Shown here piece after piece: positions 34,967 to 47,315 of a DNA stretch of 64,000 nucleotides. The position numbers and the translations under genes were made by a program. Source of the stretch: Choristoneura fumiferana (lineage: Eukaryota; Arthropoda; Insecta; Lepidoptera; Tortricidae); contig NC_133497.1 of the NCBI RefSeq assembly GCF_025370935.1, positions 9,725,000 through 9,788,999 of the forward strand, given 5' to 3'. The notes under the pieces are model-generated. The model searched no databases. It saw only the letters and a list, made by a program, of their open reading frames with translations, and was not told the DNA's origin. Position 1 is the stretch's first letter, and the number at the start of each line of letters is the position of its first letter.

Positions 34967-35397
34967 TTTAATTCGACTGGATGGCAAACGAGCAAGTGGG
35001 TCTCCTGATGGTAAGAGATCACCAACGCCCATAGGCACCTGCAACACCAGGGGGATCGCAGATGCGTTGCCAACCTAGAGGACTAACATGGGATACCTCA
35101 AGTGCCAGTAATTTCACCGGCTGTCTTACCCCCTTATTCATAAAACTTAACAAGCCTATGTTAACTAACAAATGCTTTGTCCCTTTCTAACAAATACAAA
35201 TGTCGAAGTGACAGATAAGGACAAACGAATTTTAGCGGCATTTTAACTAAAATAGGTTTGATTGTCGTTTATGAATAAGGGGGTAAGTCTCCACGCCGAA
35301 GCACAACAGTGCAAGCACTGCTGCTTCACGGCAGGATTAGCGAGCAAGATGGTGGTAGCAATCCGCACCGACCTTGCACAAGGTCCTACCACCTGCA
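34967..35397 (-). mobile_element. Retroelement 3' tail family B, split by a MITE
   Basis: The B sequence runs from attcgactggatggcaaacg to ccggctgt, is interrupted at 35125-35287, and resumes at ctccacgccgaagcacaaca. Confidence 0.8.
35125..35287. mobile_element. 163-bp MITE with perfect 20-bp inverted ends
   Basis: The left end cttacccccttattcataaa is exactly inverted at the right. It sits inside a family B repeat, whose undisturbed copies give the empty site (ggctgtcttactctccac). A TA duplication at cttA/TAag is possible. Confidence 0.88.
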
Positions 35398-36086
35398 TTC
35401 GTCGGTTAAAAACCTGTATTAAAAGGATTTTTTTAATAAAAAGATGTACATTTATATTAGCGACTGTACCGCAAAGTTATAATAATGTTGTTCTGCGCCC
35501 GCGCCGAACGTTTCTTAATGTCCGCGATAAGTTCTCCGACTTCACCGGATACCACTTTTGTATGGAATTCCCGTTAGGACATAATTGGTATTCGTCCTTT
35601 ATGAAGGCACGAATGTATTTTTGTCGTGTGACAGAACGAAAAAGCACTTTACAAAGGAAATACTGATAGGTTACAAACAAAAAAAGTACAATGGCGTTAC
35701 GGACTTATCCCTGAAGGGATTGTGCCAGTAAACCTTCACCAAATCATGAATTGAATCGAATAAACTTCTGCTAAAAAAACCTTTTTAATAGAAGCTTTTT
35801 GTTGACTGTACTTACATATGTATACCAAATTTAAGTCAATCCGAACGTCTGAAAGTGCGTCAAAATGAACTTCCAAGATTTGACTCAAAAACAAGCAGCC
35901 AAACAGAACAAGAGACAAACAAAAGCCAAACATTGCTTGCTACGAACACTTACACGATTATTCTGAGGAAAGCAGTAAATGCACCAAACAAACACACAAG
36001 CTTTTGCATTTATAATTTTAGTATGGATTTAGCATACAATCACGCAAACCCCTCACATTTATAATATTATCCCATGCTTATCGCAC

Positions 36087-36285
36087 GCTTGCACTGTTGT
36101 GTTTCGGCGTGGAGAGTAAGACAGCCGGTGAAATTACTGGTACTTGAGGTATCCCATCTTAGGCCTCTAGGTTGGCAACGCATCTGCAATACCCCTGGTG
36201 TTGCAGATGTCTATGGGCGGTGGTGATCTCTTACCATCGGGAGACCCTCGTTTTCCATCCAGTTGAATAAAAATAAAAATAAATG
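36087..36285 (+). mobile_element. Retroelement 3' tail family B, 5'-truncated
   Basis: It starts gcttgcactgttgtgtttcg and ends ccatccagttgaataaaaat. Confidence 0.78.
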
Positions 36286-36759
36286 TTATTTTAAACCTTT
36301 TGTTAAACTAAAATACAATAAATAAATCGCCGTCTCCACGCGTCTCGGTTTCAGCAATTATTTACCAGACCGGCGCAGGGTTGCCAACGTTCTGTATTTT
36401 AATGATGCCATATTTAAATATCGACTTAAACGTTACTATGACGTTGGGTATCTCACGTGAGTCTTGTTACAGTACTGTGGAAGACAGCGACCTTCCCACT
36501 AATTTGTAAATGCGAAAATTTGTAAGTCTGTTTGTTTGTTACTTCATCACATATAAAACAGAGAACCGATTTAGATGAAATTCGGTATACAGTTAGTTTG
36601 AGTCCCGGGGAAGGAGATAGGATAGTTTTTATCCCGGAAAATTGCATAGTTCCCGCGGGATAGCGATAAACGAATTCTAAGCGGACGAAGTCGCGGGTAA
36701 TAGGCTAGTTGTATATTAGTATAGAAAGGAGAGTAGTTCAGAAATTAAGAATTTATTCA

Positions 36760-37050
36760 TCATCATCATCATCCAACCCATATACGTCCCAGTGCTGGGC
36801 ACAGGCCTCCTCTCAGAATGAGAGGGCTAGGGCTGTGTTTCCCATGCGGGCCCAGAGCGGATTGTAACTGCACACACACCAATGAATTGCTTCGCTGGTT
36901 GTACAGGTTTCCTCACGATGTCTACCAATGTAAAGCTCGTGGTTAATTTCAAATATAATTTCTGAAACACTGAGGTGTGAGCCGGGGTTTGAATCTACGA
37001 TCCTCTACTTAAGAGTCCATAGTTCAGTTTAATCCACTAAGCGACCAGCT
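36760..37050 (-). mobile_element. SINE A, degenerate
   Basis: It has catcatcatcatccaaccc at the left, cacaggcctcctctcagaat in the body and an eroded head near 36980-37050. Several small deletions; an older copy. Confidence 0.7.
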
Positions 37051-37961
37051 TCCCGAAGCGAAAAAGCATGCATTTTTTGTGCTGAACTAAAATTTATTAA
37101 TTAATTTAAACAGCGCGTCTCCATCCCTTTCCGGTTTAGCAATTATTTAAGTACAGTGTTGCCAGTTTATGTTTTAATGATGCCACATTTGAATTCTGAA
37201 TACCCTTCATTGGAGACAATGGGGTATTATTTTTACGGCTGGCAATACTTTTATTTAGTAATTTTGACGTTTAGACGATTTCACATCATGTGTCGTGTTG
37301 ATTGGCCGAGAGTTGCGCCAAGTACGAGACTGACAGACAGACATATTGCGTACTAAAATAAATAGTTGAGTCAACGATAGAGAGACGTTGAGTTTTGCTC
37401 GATTATTATACTATAACTATAACATACTTAAATACATTTAATACAGTTTCAAACATGATATTATTAGATGGCGTTAGTGTCGTGAGTTCAGAGTGACATA
37501 TATGGAACTGGACTTTTACCAAAACACTACCGACATCTAACGATGGGAGTGTCAGATTAACGTAATCTGTTTAGACATTATAAAGCGATGGTCTTTTTAA
37601 TGTGCCTTTTTATGTAGGTACGTGACTAGCCGTTACCCGTAACTCCGTCTGCGTAGAATCGCTTATTAATAGCTATCCCGCGAGAACTATGCAATTTTCC
37701 GGGACAAAAACTGTCCTATTGCCTTCTCCGACACTCAACTGTCTGTATACCGAATTTCATCTAAATCGGTTCAATGTTTTAGACGTGATGAAGTAAAAAA
37801 CAAACAGCCTTTAAAACTTATGCCTTAAAGTTAATTCAGAATATTTTAGGTGTATTCAGACGAAGTAAATTAATAACCCGGCGATAAATTAAACTAGATG
37901 TTGCCCGCGACTTGGTTTGCGAAGAATAAGTATCGCTGAACTAAAATAAACTAAAAGAATT

Positions 37962-38155
37962 TCATTGCTCACCCGCAACCTTATGGTAGCTAAGCTTATG
38001 CAAGATATGCGTGTTCATGCAGTTCCTCCACCTCCACACTGTAAGAACACACACAAATCACACAAACCCATCTAACACCACCACCACACTACACTGACGC
38101 GTTTCGAACTCAACCAGAGCTCATCTTCAGAGCGACACAACCGTACACCATGCTG
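37962..38155 (-). repeat. Dispersed repeat family E
   Basis: It shares tgcagttcctccacctccac and gacgcgtttcgaactcaacc with copies at 45675-45880 (+), 48356-48556 (+) and 52640-52870 (-). Class unknown. Confidence 0.65.
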
Positions 38156-38490
38156 CCAGATGTTAGATGTCAGATGTCTAAATCGGTTCAGCAGTTTAAG
38201 CATGAAGAGGTAAAAGACAGACAGTTATTTTCGCATTTATTTAATATTAGCCGTTAGCCGCGACTGTTCTTTTAGAATTCGGTTTTCACTATCCCGCAGG
38301 AACTATGCAATTTTCCGGGATAACAACTATCCTATGTCCTTCCCCGGGACACAAACTATCTGTATACCGAATTTCATCTGAATCGGTTCAGCGGTGCAGA
38401 CGTGATTAATTAACTTACAAACTTTCGCATTTATAATATTATATATAATTTAGTGGGAAAGATTTAAATTAAACGCATAGTATAGGATTA

Positions 38491-38753
38491 TAAATAAATA
38501 AATAAATATCACGGGACAATTCACACCAATTGACCTAGTCCCAAAGTAAGCTTAGCAAAGCTTGTGTTATGGGTACTAAGCAACGGATAAATATAATTTA
38601 TATAGATACATACTTAAATACATATTAAACACCCAAGACCCGAGAACAAACATTCGTATTTTTCATACAAATATCTGCCCCGACACGGGAATCGAACCTG
38701 GGACCTCAAGCTTCGTAGTCAGGTTCTCTAACCACTAGGCCATCAGGTCGTCA
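38491..38753 (-). mobile_element. tRNA-derived SINE, family D
   Basis: In reverse it shows a head gacctgatggcctagtggtt, B box ggttcgattcccg and a 3' end of (TTTA)n. It matches 53073-53344 over its whole length. Confidence 0.8.
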
Positions 38754-40027
38754 TTATATATGTACAAACTTGGTAATTTTTTTGATACTAAGTAGAAGTT
38801 AATCATGTAAGTATGACTAAACCAAACGTGTCCCTAATAGTTGTGTGAACAGTTGACGGGCGCAAGCGCAACAATAATATTATTTAAAAACACTATGTTT
38901 TTAATATTATTTTGCCACCAATTTAGAGTATGATTGTAATTCTGACACGTGTATTAAATATTATGAAACCATTTTTTTTTTTCATTATTATTAAACCCTT
39001 TTCTTGGCTAGTTGAAACAAGTGTACTGAATTCAAGCCTAGTTGGATTCTTGTAGAGCTAATAAAGCTATCTTAAAAAAAAAAACAAAAAGATTATCTAA
39101 AATTACGTATCATAAATAATACAATGCCAAGAAAAGGGTTTAAAGCGAATAGATTAGATTTCACTTTATAAAACAAGAAGGGAAGTTTATTATTTGTTAT
39201 GGTTAATTTTCGGACATGAACCAAAATTAGTGTTACATGCTCAATAAACGGGTGAATTCAGAATTTTGAAAATAGTCTGAAAAAAATTGCGGTTTTTTAA
39301 GAAGTTGAGTCATGAGAAGACTTTTTCTCCATACAATATACATATAAAAATAGAACAATATTTTGCCACTTGAATAGTTCTTATTAGTAATCAGTAGCCC
39401 TAATATGGGTTACGTATAGTACAGTAATTTTTTAACACCCTGTATATAGCATTGATGAATGTATGAATCATAAGTATCAATGTATTTATGTAAATTAATG
39501 TTGTTTTAAACTATTTAATGGTTAATTAAATAGACGTACTGATGTAAGTAAACTTATATACACGTGTATGAATTACGATTATGATATTTATATTATTAAA
39601 TTTCAATAGATTAATAATACCTACTAAAACAAAAGTGACGTACTAGTATTTTATTTATGTTTTATTTAATTTTTATTTGATAATTGAATAATAGTAATAT
39701 TAATGCAGTAGTTTCAATCTTGTTTAATGGCTTAATCCAAAATATTTCGCACGCCTCTGATAACTGAATATATTAAGGGGCTGCTATGGGATGTTCTTGT
39801 GAACTATGATTGTTATTAGTGGGTCATTTTATCCGAAATAATCACTCCCCAAAGACATAAAGGTAAACTAAAAAATGATTTATAAAGACTTATTACGTGA
39901 ACTACATTATTTCCAGTAGCTTCAACAAACTGTACCGTATATGGCACATTATTAAATTAAGGGTTAAATCATGACTTTAGATTAGACGGTTGTAATTCAC
40001 GAGTTGTCAATTCATTGATCATTATCT

Positions 40028-40530
40028 ATATTGTATTTCGATCCAAGTTATGTAAAGTGTAAACAAAGACTCCATTTATCCGACCACAGACATTCAATGA
40101 TGTGAAACTAGAACCTATTGCAAAACAATTAATCTGTTCAGTAAATCGATTAATTTATTAATTGAATAGATCAAAGTATTTTTGTCTATTTTATTATTTA
40201 CAATAGTTGATTTCATTCCAAAGACTGTTTATTCAATTATAAAAGCAGTAACAATTTTTTAATTTTAAGGAAAGTAAATAAAAATCGCTTATTGATCCGC
40301 GCATTACTTGATTGTTAAAATGACAAATTTTCCACCATCTCTACGCTAGTCTATGCTACTACAGATTATACACATGTTTCAATCAAGAAATAACGTCAGA
40401 TTTTGACGAAGATTTTTCAAATGAAAAATAAATATTGAAATCAAGTGAATTTTGGTGAAAAAAGTGATTAGACATGTAGTTAAAAGACACGAATTATACT
40501 TAAATGCGTTATTGATCCGATCCAGTGAGT
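40028..40530. mobile_element. Second copy of the ~500-bp element at 10025
   Basis: It shares gttcagtaaatcgattaatt, ttcaattataaaagcagtaa and aatgacaaattttccaccat with 10025-10525. Its ends are less well preserved. Confidence 0.5.
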
Positions 40531-40802
40531 GTTTATAGAAGATTCTTCTCATAAATTAGATCGAAATACAATATACACTATTTGTAGTGGCTTCACTTGA
40601 AACCGCACGGCTAAATCATGTTCCGTATACGGTACATTATTAAATTAAGGGTGAAATCACGACGTTAGACGGTTGTAATTGCGAAGCAAAGAAATCCTTC
40701 GGCGCGGCCGTGCGCGCGTCCTCTGTCCGCCATTTTGTATGCGTACCGTTAGCAGCGACACTCGGGTGATTATAATATTAAAAGTAATATTGTAAAGATA
40801 TT

Positions 40803-41038
40803 TTTTTTTATTCTACTGGATGGCAAACGAGCAAGTGGGTCACCTGATAGTAAGAGATTACCACCACCCATAGACACCTGCAACACCAGGGGGATTGCAG
40901 ATGCGTTGCCAACCTAGAGGCCTAAGATGGGATACCTCAAGTGCCAGTAATTTCACCGGCTGTCTTACTCTCCACGCCGAAACACAACAATGCAAGCACT
41001 GCTATTTCACGGCAGGATTAGCGAGCAAGATGGTGGAT
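40803..41038 (-). mobile_element. Retroelement 3' tail, family B
   Basis: It opens ttctactggatggcaaacga after a T-run and ends at gcgagcaagatggtgg; 5'-truncated. Confidence 0.78.
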
Positions 41039-41334
41039 GGTTTGATTGTACCATTAGCCAAATATGTGGTCTACCACCCTAAAGTTGATAATCGTTTGCA
41101 TGTCATAAAACAATAATGCCAATAGACGTGTCTGTCAACTTGAAAGTTCGACTTTAGCGACATATTCATTTGATAGGAACTTGTTTAAAAATTGATAGAC
41201 CACTTATTTGGCTGATGGTACCTATGCTTTTTTTTGTTTGTGATGGACAACAATTACGTAGACTTTTTGTAAAAATATTGTATTTCGTATTTTATAATCT
41301 TTCAAACAAACGTACCTGCTAGCTTTTGCATTTA

Positions 41335-41670
41335 TCCTACTAATATAATAAATGTGAGAGTTTTTGAGTGAGTGAGTGAGTGAGTATGTTTGTTACTTCT
41401 TCACGCTGAAACGGCTGGACGGATTTGGATGAAATTTTGCAAAAAGTTATTTTATAACCTGGATTAAAACATAGGATACTTTTTATCCCGATAGGGATAA
41501 TAACAACCGCTGGGCTTAGAGTCATGAAATTTGGCATGGGTGCTTTAATTTAACGTCAATGAAAACCACGATGTAATTTTAGGGAATTCCCACAAGAATT
41601 TAATAAAATCCCGGAATTTCAATTCAACTACTGTATTTAATGATTTACGCGTGCGAAGCTAGTAGGTACT
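41335..41670 (+). repeat. Dispersed repeat family H
   Basis: It begins cctactaatataataaatg, has a gagtgagtgagtgagtga run, then gaaacggctggacggatttg and an ending gatttacgcgtgcgaagc. Confidence 0.6.
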
Positions 41671-41904
41671 AAATATTTATAAAGAAAATTTATAAGCGCT
41701 TGTTTTGCGGACGGTGCAGTAACAATCGATTGGAAGGAGTTATATCCGTTGTTTTTGTAAGGCCGGCCGTCCACTAGCTCCATTACGCGTTGCTTTAGAA
41801 AAAACGTGCCATGTGCGGCACTCGCGCTCCGGGGGTTCTAACCATACTTCCATATACGTTTTTGTTACAAGCTCTTCTTTAGCTTGCCCTGTTTATTTAT
41901 TTGT

Positions 41905-42090
41905 TTGGGTCAAATCTTGGAGGCTGAATTTGACCCACTTCCAGCGGTCCGATTGACTTGAAATTTGACATACTCATGTAAGTTTGGTGATAATACAATA
42001 ATCTGGTAGTGACGTCTTGGTGGTCCTGCCAGGATCGTCTCCGCAGGAGGGAACTCCTCAATGGTTATTAGTACCGACTTGAAATTTGGG
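41905..42090 (+). repeat. Dispersed repeat family J
   Basis: It has gggtcaaatcttggaggctg and acttgaaatttgacatactc, then ataatctggtagtgacgtc. Related blocks lie at 10560-10690, 35800-35930, 49690-49830 (reverse) and 63170-63270 (reverse). Confidence 0.5.
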
Positions 42091-42110
42091 ACGGATATGC
42101 AGTTTAAAAG

Positions 42111-42375
42111 GACCGTGGTGGCCTAGTGGTTTGACCTATCGCCTCTCAAGCAGAGGGTCGTGGGTTCAAAACCCGGCTCGCACCTCTGAGTTTTTCGAAA
42201 TTCATGTGCGGAATTACATTTGAAATTTACCACGAGCTTTGCGGTGAAGGAAAACATCGTGAGGAAAGCTGCACAAACCCGCGAAGTTATCAGTGTGTGC
42301 GAAGTTCCCAAGCCGCACTGGGATCGCGTGGGAACTAGCCCAAGCCCTCTTATTATGAGAGGAGGCCTGTGCCAA
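42111..42375 (+). mobile_element. SINE A, slightly deleted 3' end
   Basis: The head is ccgtggtggcctagtggttt, B box gggttcaaaacccgg. The body is shorter around 42280-42350, and the usual tail after ggaggcctgtgcc is lost. Confidence 0.85.
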
Positions 42376-42639
42376 CTAAGTATTGACTGTGTTGTAACAA
42401 CCGTTTAACCGACTCTGGATTAGGCGACAGCCGTCAAAGTGAAAACGGTCGTGGTCACGGGTCGCCGGGTACTTTCTACGGCAAATTACGTTCCTCGGCA
42501 CACGGTAGATAAGAATAGAAAGAGACAAAAAACTTGTATTTGCTGTTTGAAAAAATGAGTGGAAAACGAGTAGGGGTTTTAAAAAAAAAGTTAAAAAAAA
42601 AGTATCTCGAAAATTGCTGAACTTGTTTTAATGTAATAT

Positions 42640-42785
42640 AGCTAAAAACAAATGCAAAGAAACTCGCTTTCGTGTAAAAAAACCGCATCGAAATCGGTCC
42701 ATCCGTTTGAGAGTTATGATGCCACAGGCAGACTGACATTGGCTTCAAACTTATAACACCCTTCTTTTTACGTTGGGGGTTAATA
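42640..42785 (-). repeat. Dispersed repeat family K
   Basis: In reverse it opens aacccccaacgtaaaaagaa and contains catcataactctcaaacgga. A partial second copy follows at 42790-42930. Confidence 0.5.
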
Positions 42786-43012
42786 ACCTTACCGAAAAAA
42801 AGTTGGAAAACCCCGACTTTGTCACTTCAAAGTTCATTATCTCAAAAACGCCTGAACCGATTTTGATAAAACATGTCTAAGAACCATCGCTAGAAACCCA
42901 GCTTTCAATAAAAAAAAACCGCATTCGAATCGCTTAAGTATTTTATTAATACGAGAGTGAGAGGGACGGCACGATACGAACGATTTTCGAATTCCATAGT
43001 AGCCCGTGACCG

Positions 43013-43080
43013 TGACCCGACCGGCGATCGAACCCGGGACCTCAAGCTAAGTTAAGATTAGTCAGATTCTCTAACCACAA
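43013..43080 (-). mobile_element. SINE family D, head fragment
   Basis: The sequence ccggcgatcgaacccgggac and cagattctctaaccaca match the tRNA-like head of family D in reverse. Confidence 0.5.
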
Positions 43081-44560
43081 AAAATGTAAACCAAATTTCA
43101 TCAAATTCTATAGTCGTTTTATCGTTTAAACTCCGTGAAAGAGAAACAAAATATACACCATTTAATAAGAATTAAGCTCCTTTTCCAAATCATCAAAATA
43201 TTTTCTTAAAAAAAAAACTCTTTGTGCCAAAGTCAACGTAACCGCAGTATTATATCACATACTAAAATACACCTTTACAATTTGAACCTTAAGTATAAGT
43301 AAATACAGGTCATGTTTCATTGTATGTTTGACGTGAATATAATCTGAGCAATTTCGACTTAATACGTATGCGAATAAGGTTCAAATTTAAATAAACACAC
43401 AATACAACGAATTCACACACTTCTCTGTGTGTCTTGTATAAATATCGCCATGGGTTTTGAATTTAAAACGACTTAACGCAAGCGGTTTGCCATTTAATTA
43501 TCAATATTGTGCCATTGGGAGAAGGTTGAAATTCCAATGTGCGCGCTGGTCTATGATGTGTGACCATAAAATTAGATGTGTATGTGTGCGTATATTAAAT
43601 GTGTGTTGAGTGCGATGAGATAGATTGTAACTTGTAATGTGATATTGATTTTATTTTAATTATTCCGTTTTGATAATGTAGGTTTTTGAATATAATCAAT
43701 TAAAGAGATTATAAATAAATTAATGTTATCACATACAGGGTACCGGATAGCTGTCAACTTTTTCGGACAAAGAATTAGCTTAGCTATTCAGAGAGGGAAC
43801 GCTGTTAGCATCTACGGAACCTTATGCCTAAGGGGATTCTTTTACATGATTAGTTTTAGTTTTTTTTTTGTTTTGTGTTTTTGAGTTTAGGATTAGTGAT
43901 ATATAAATAAATGGAAGTGTAAGTTCAGTATGTATGTTTATTCTGAAAAAGAAAAAAAACATGTTTAGGTGATTAAAGTACATGACAAATAAACCTACAT
44001 ACTTACCAAAATTTCAAATCTACTTAAAAATAACACAAATTTACCTTTTTTACTCAATTATGAAAATATGTTTGTAGTTTTTGTCTATTATTGATTTTTT
44101 TCTTTCATAGGTTAGGGAAGAGGTCAAGATCTGGCATAAAAATGGCGCCTAAACATAATTTCTAATCTCATATAAACCTCCTACGGATGCAAGCCACAGA
44201 GATGGTATAAAAGTATGAATATAATATTATGTGCGAGATCTCGGCATTAAATATTAAAACGAGTTGCAACGGCACGGGTGGCAGCACAATTCCAAGTACA
44301 ATCTTGTTCTAGAATGCACTAGTGCTTTTTTATGGCTTTGCCTGCTTTTTATTATTTTTACAATTAAATTGTGTTTTTTCATTCGTACGTTTGATGTAAA
44401 AGGGCGATTTACTGAAAAAGAATTGTTGTAGCGAAATGTGATACCACTTTTTTCTTAAGATCATAATTTGACCGACTTCATATGTGAATCATAATTTAAA
44501 AATACAAACTGAGACATGGATGCACAGATTAAATTTACAATAACGAACCGCTGTGAAAGA

Positions 44561-44868
44561 GCCGTGGTGGCCTAGTGGTTTGACCTATCGCCTCTCAAAC
44601 TGAGGGTCGTGGGTTCAAACCCCGGCTCGCACCTCGTGAGTTTTTCGAAATTCATGTGCGGAATTACATTTGAAATTTACACGAGCTTTGCGGTGAAGGG
44701 AACATCGTGAGGAAACCTGCACAAACCTGCGAAGCAATTCAATGGTGCGTGTGAAGTGCCAATCCGCACTGGACCCGCGTGGGAAACTATGCCGAGGCCC
44801 TCTTGTTCTGGAGAGGAGGCCTGTGCCCAGCAGTGGGTCGTATATAAGGCTGGGATGACGATGATGAA
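44561..44868 (+). mobile_element. tRNA-derived SINE, family A
   Basis: The head is gccgtggtggcctagtggtt, B box gggttcaaaccccgg, the tail aaggctgggatgacgatgat. Full length with scattered indels. Confidence 0.88.
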
Positions 44869-45674
44869 CCTTTGCTGGCGTGCACCGTCATATCCGCTCG
44901 TCAAAGTCGTAAAATGTCCAGTGTCGAAATAGGGCCGATCAACTTTTTTACCGACACTAATCTGTCCGCGACATTTTTCAAACAATTGCAGGATTTTTGT
45001 AAGTAAACATTGTTTTTATGTGATTTAATAGATGGTGTACATGAATACATGCCATCCTACGCTTAGTTCCACCTATTAAGCCGTGAAATATCTTGTTGGA
45101 AGTACGATTTTTTGGTAACGCCAGAGACAATTTTGGTAACGCAGGAGACGCCCAAAGTGTGGGTAAAATAGTTGATTGGCCCAATTGCGTCCACATCGTA
45201 AGAGGTCCATGTCTTACAGCGTCTAAGTCGCGCCACGTCCAAGTCGCGGGTGGTCCAAATCGCGAAATGTCAAAGTAGTAAAATGTCAATCTTTACTAAT
45301 GTCTACGTCTCGGACGGTCCAAATCGCGAAACTAGCTTTCGCAAAAACCTCATGGCAATTTCCAAAAAGTGATTTGTCATAAAAACCACTCGCGCATAAT
45401 TTCATTAAACGTAGATCCCGTGGGAACATCGGAATAAAAAGTAGCCTATGTGTTATTTCAGATGTCCAGCTATCTGCATACCAAATTACATCCAAATCCG
45501 TCTATCCGTTTTAGCGCGAAGAATTAACAAACTTTCACATGCCTTAATATATATATGTAAATGAAAATAAATGTATAAATATACAAAAGGGACACAAATT
45601 AAATAAAAATTGCTTTTTTTATAAAAAAAACGTAATTAACATTTCAAATTTTTGCATTAAAAGAACTCTCACTC

Positions 45675-45880
45675 ACTGTGGTTGTGTCACTCTGAAGATG
45701 AGCTCTGGTTGAGTTCGAAACGCGTCAGTGTAGTGTGGTGGTGGTGATAGATGGGTTTGTGTGATTTGTGTGTGTTCTTACAGTGTGGAGGTGGAGGAAC
45801 TGCATGAACACGCATATTTTGCATAAGCTTAGCTATCGTAAGGTCGCGGGTGAGCAAGGAAATTATTTTAGTTCATTAAA
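45675..45880 (+). repeat. Dispersed repeat family E
   Basis: The sequence runs tgtgtcactctgaagatgag, gagttcgaaacgcgtcagtg, then gtgtggaggtggaggaactg and gtaaggtcgcgggtgagcaa. It is the clearest forward copy. Confidence 0.7.
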
Positions 45881-46275
45881 AGAACTTTTTATTTTTTTCT
45901 GTGTCCCTTTTGCATATCAGCGGCGTTGTATAATATGAATAGGCATCATGCCAAGAACCCTGCGCCCAGCTGTGGGACGTATACATACCGGGATTTAAGC
46001 GTTTTCTCCACATTCGTACCTACAGGTACTTTGGGTTCGTCGAACACCGTATTGATAAGGTAGAACTAGGCTCTCCTTATCAGCAGGCGTTATCAGGCTA
46101 AACCACGCGGACGAAAAATCTAGCCAGCAATATTTACAATCTAGAATTCAGTTATTGAAGAGCGCGGTGAGTTTCTAGCGCATTTATTGCATTAATCATT
46201 TGATAACTATGTTGAACCTCTTTAGTTTATGTATTGTATACTCATGGTTATGCAAAATAATATAAGTAACCTCAT

Positions 46276-46845
46276 ATATGCATCTGCGGCACTATGGTTG
46301 AGAGCAACGGTCACCATGCATTGAGTTGTTGTCGTTGTGTGGGAAGATTTCCGCGCCATCACGCGCTCAATGAATTAATAAGAAGGGCCCTGGTTTCAGC
46401 TAACGTCCCGTGCGTGCTGGAGCCACCAGGTCTTAGTCGGTCAGATGGTAAAAGGCCTGATGGGCTGACCTTGGTGCCATGGCAAAAGGGAAAGTGCCTT
46501 CTTCGGGACGCTACCTGTGTCAGCACTTTTGCAGCCTCGCACCTGGGTCGAACCACGAGGACCGCGGGAGCTGCTGCGGAATCAGCGGCCCTTAGGAAGC
46601 GCGAGAAATATTCAGCCCTCTCCAATTACATATTTGTTGCGCTTGCGGTGGAGACGACGGTTGTTGGTGCTCGGAGGCTGTGTTTTTTAAAGAAGTAGGA
46701 CGCCGGCTGCGGGACCGGGGATTAGACTCTCGCTCCGAGTCGTTCTTGATGCAAAGGCTATCTATCGCCGTTCAACGCGGGAACGCGGCAAGCGTGTTGG
46801 GCACCTTTGCGCCAGGAACGATTCGAGGCGGTCTTTTTTTATAAT
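46276..46845 (+). mobile_element. Non-LTR retroelement remnant: C-terminal region of a reverse-transcriptase protein
   Basis: The frame at 46294-46698 has CRCVGRFPRHHALNELIRRA, then EPPGLSRSDGKRPDGLTLVP and DATCVSTFAASHLG. A frameshifted continuation reads FLMQRLSIAVQRGNAASVLG near 46747-46810. This combination is a recurrent C-terminal module of animal retroelement polyproteins, with a Cys/His motif and an RPDGLTLVPW..(W/R)DATC motif that may be a nuclease fold. Here it is broken by at least one frameshift and has no RT core upstream. Confidence 0.65.
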
Positions 46846-47019
46846 ATAAAAATATTATTTAAGTTAGCTAGTAGATTTATTATTTAGTAGTATTTAGCTC
46901 TTAGGTATATGATTGTATTTTCTATAAGTTTATATTCTTAAATAAATTTTCCCTAGTAAGATTAAGTCTTTTTGTATTTTTTATTTAAACTCCAAAATTT
47001 TAAAAAAAAATACAAAAGA

Positions 47020-47315
47020 CTCCAAAATGTAATCTTAATTTGATTGCTTAATAGCGACATCTCTTGTGCCTGGTGAGCGGATAGTTCCAAGGGGAGTGTT
47101 TGATGTATCTCGATGAGAACTTAAAAACATAGATGGCGTTAGTGTCGCTGCTTAAGTGACTAATGAAAAGAAAGCAAGTTGAAATATTGGTGCATAGGAG
47201 AAATTCGTGTCTAGTCTCCTGTCCAGTGGTAGTTTAGGGGAATAGCACGCAGCACGAATTGCTGAGGACCTGGGTTCGATTCCCAGCGCTGGTCTATTTT
47301 TCTGCTTTTTCTGTG
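47020..47315 (+). mobile_element. tRNA-like composite repeat, family C
   Basis: It has gtaatcttaatttgattgct, agcgacatctcttgtgcc, gtcgctgcttaagtgac, and then a tRNA-like segment 47223-47292 with box B gggttcgattcccagc. A further inverted piece of the family's outer end lies at 46965-47020. Confidence 0.65.
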
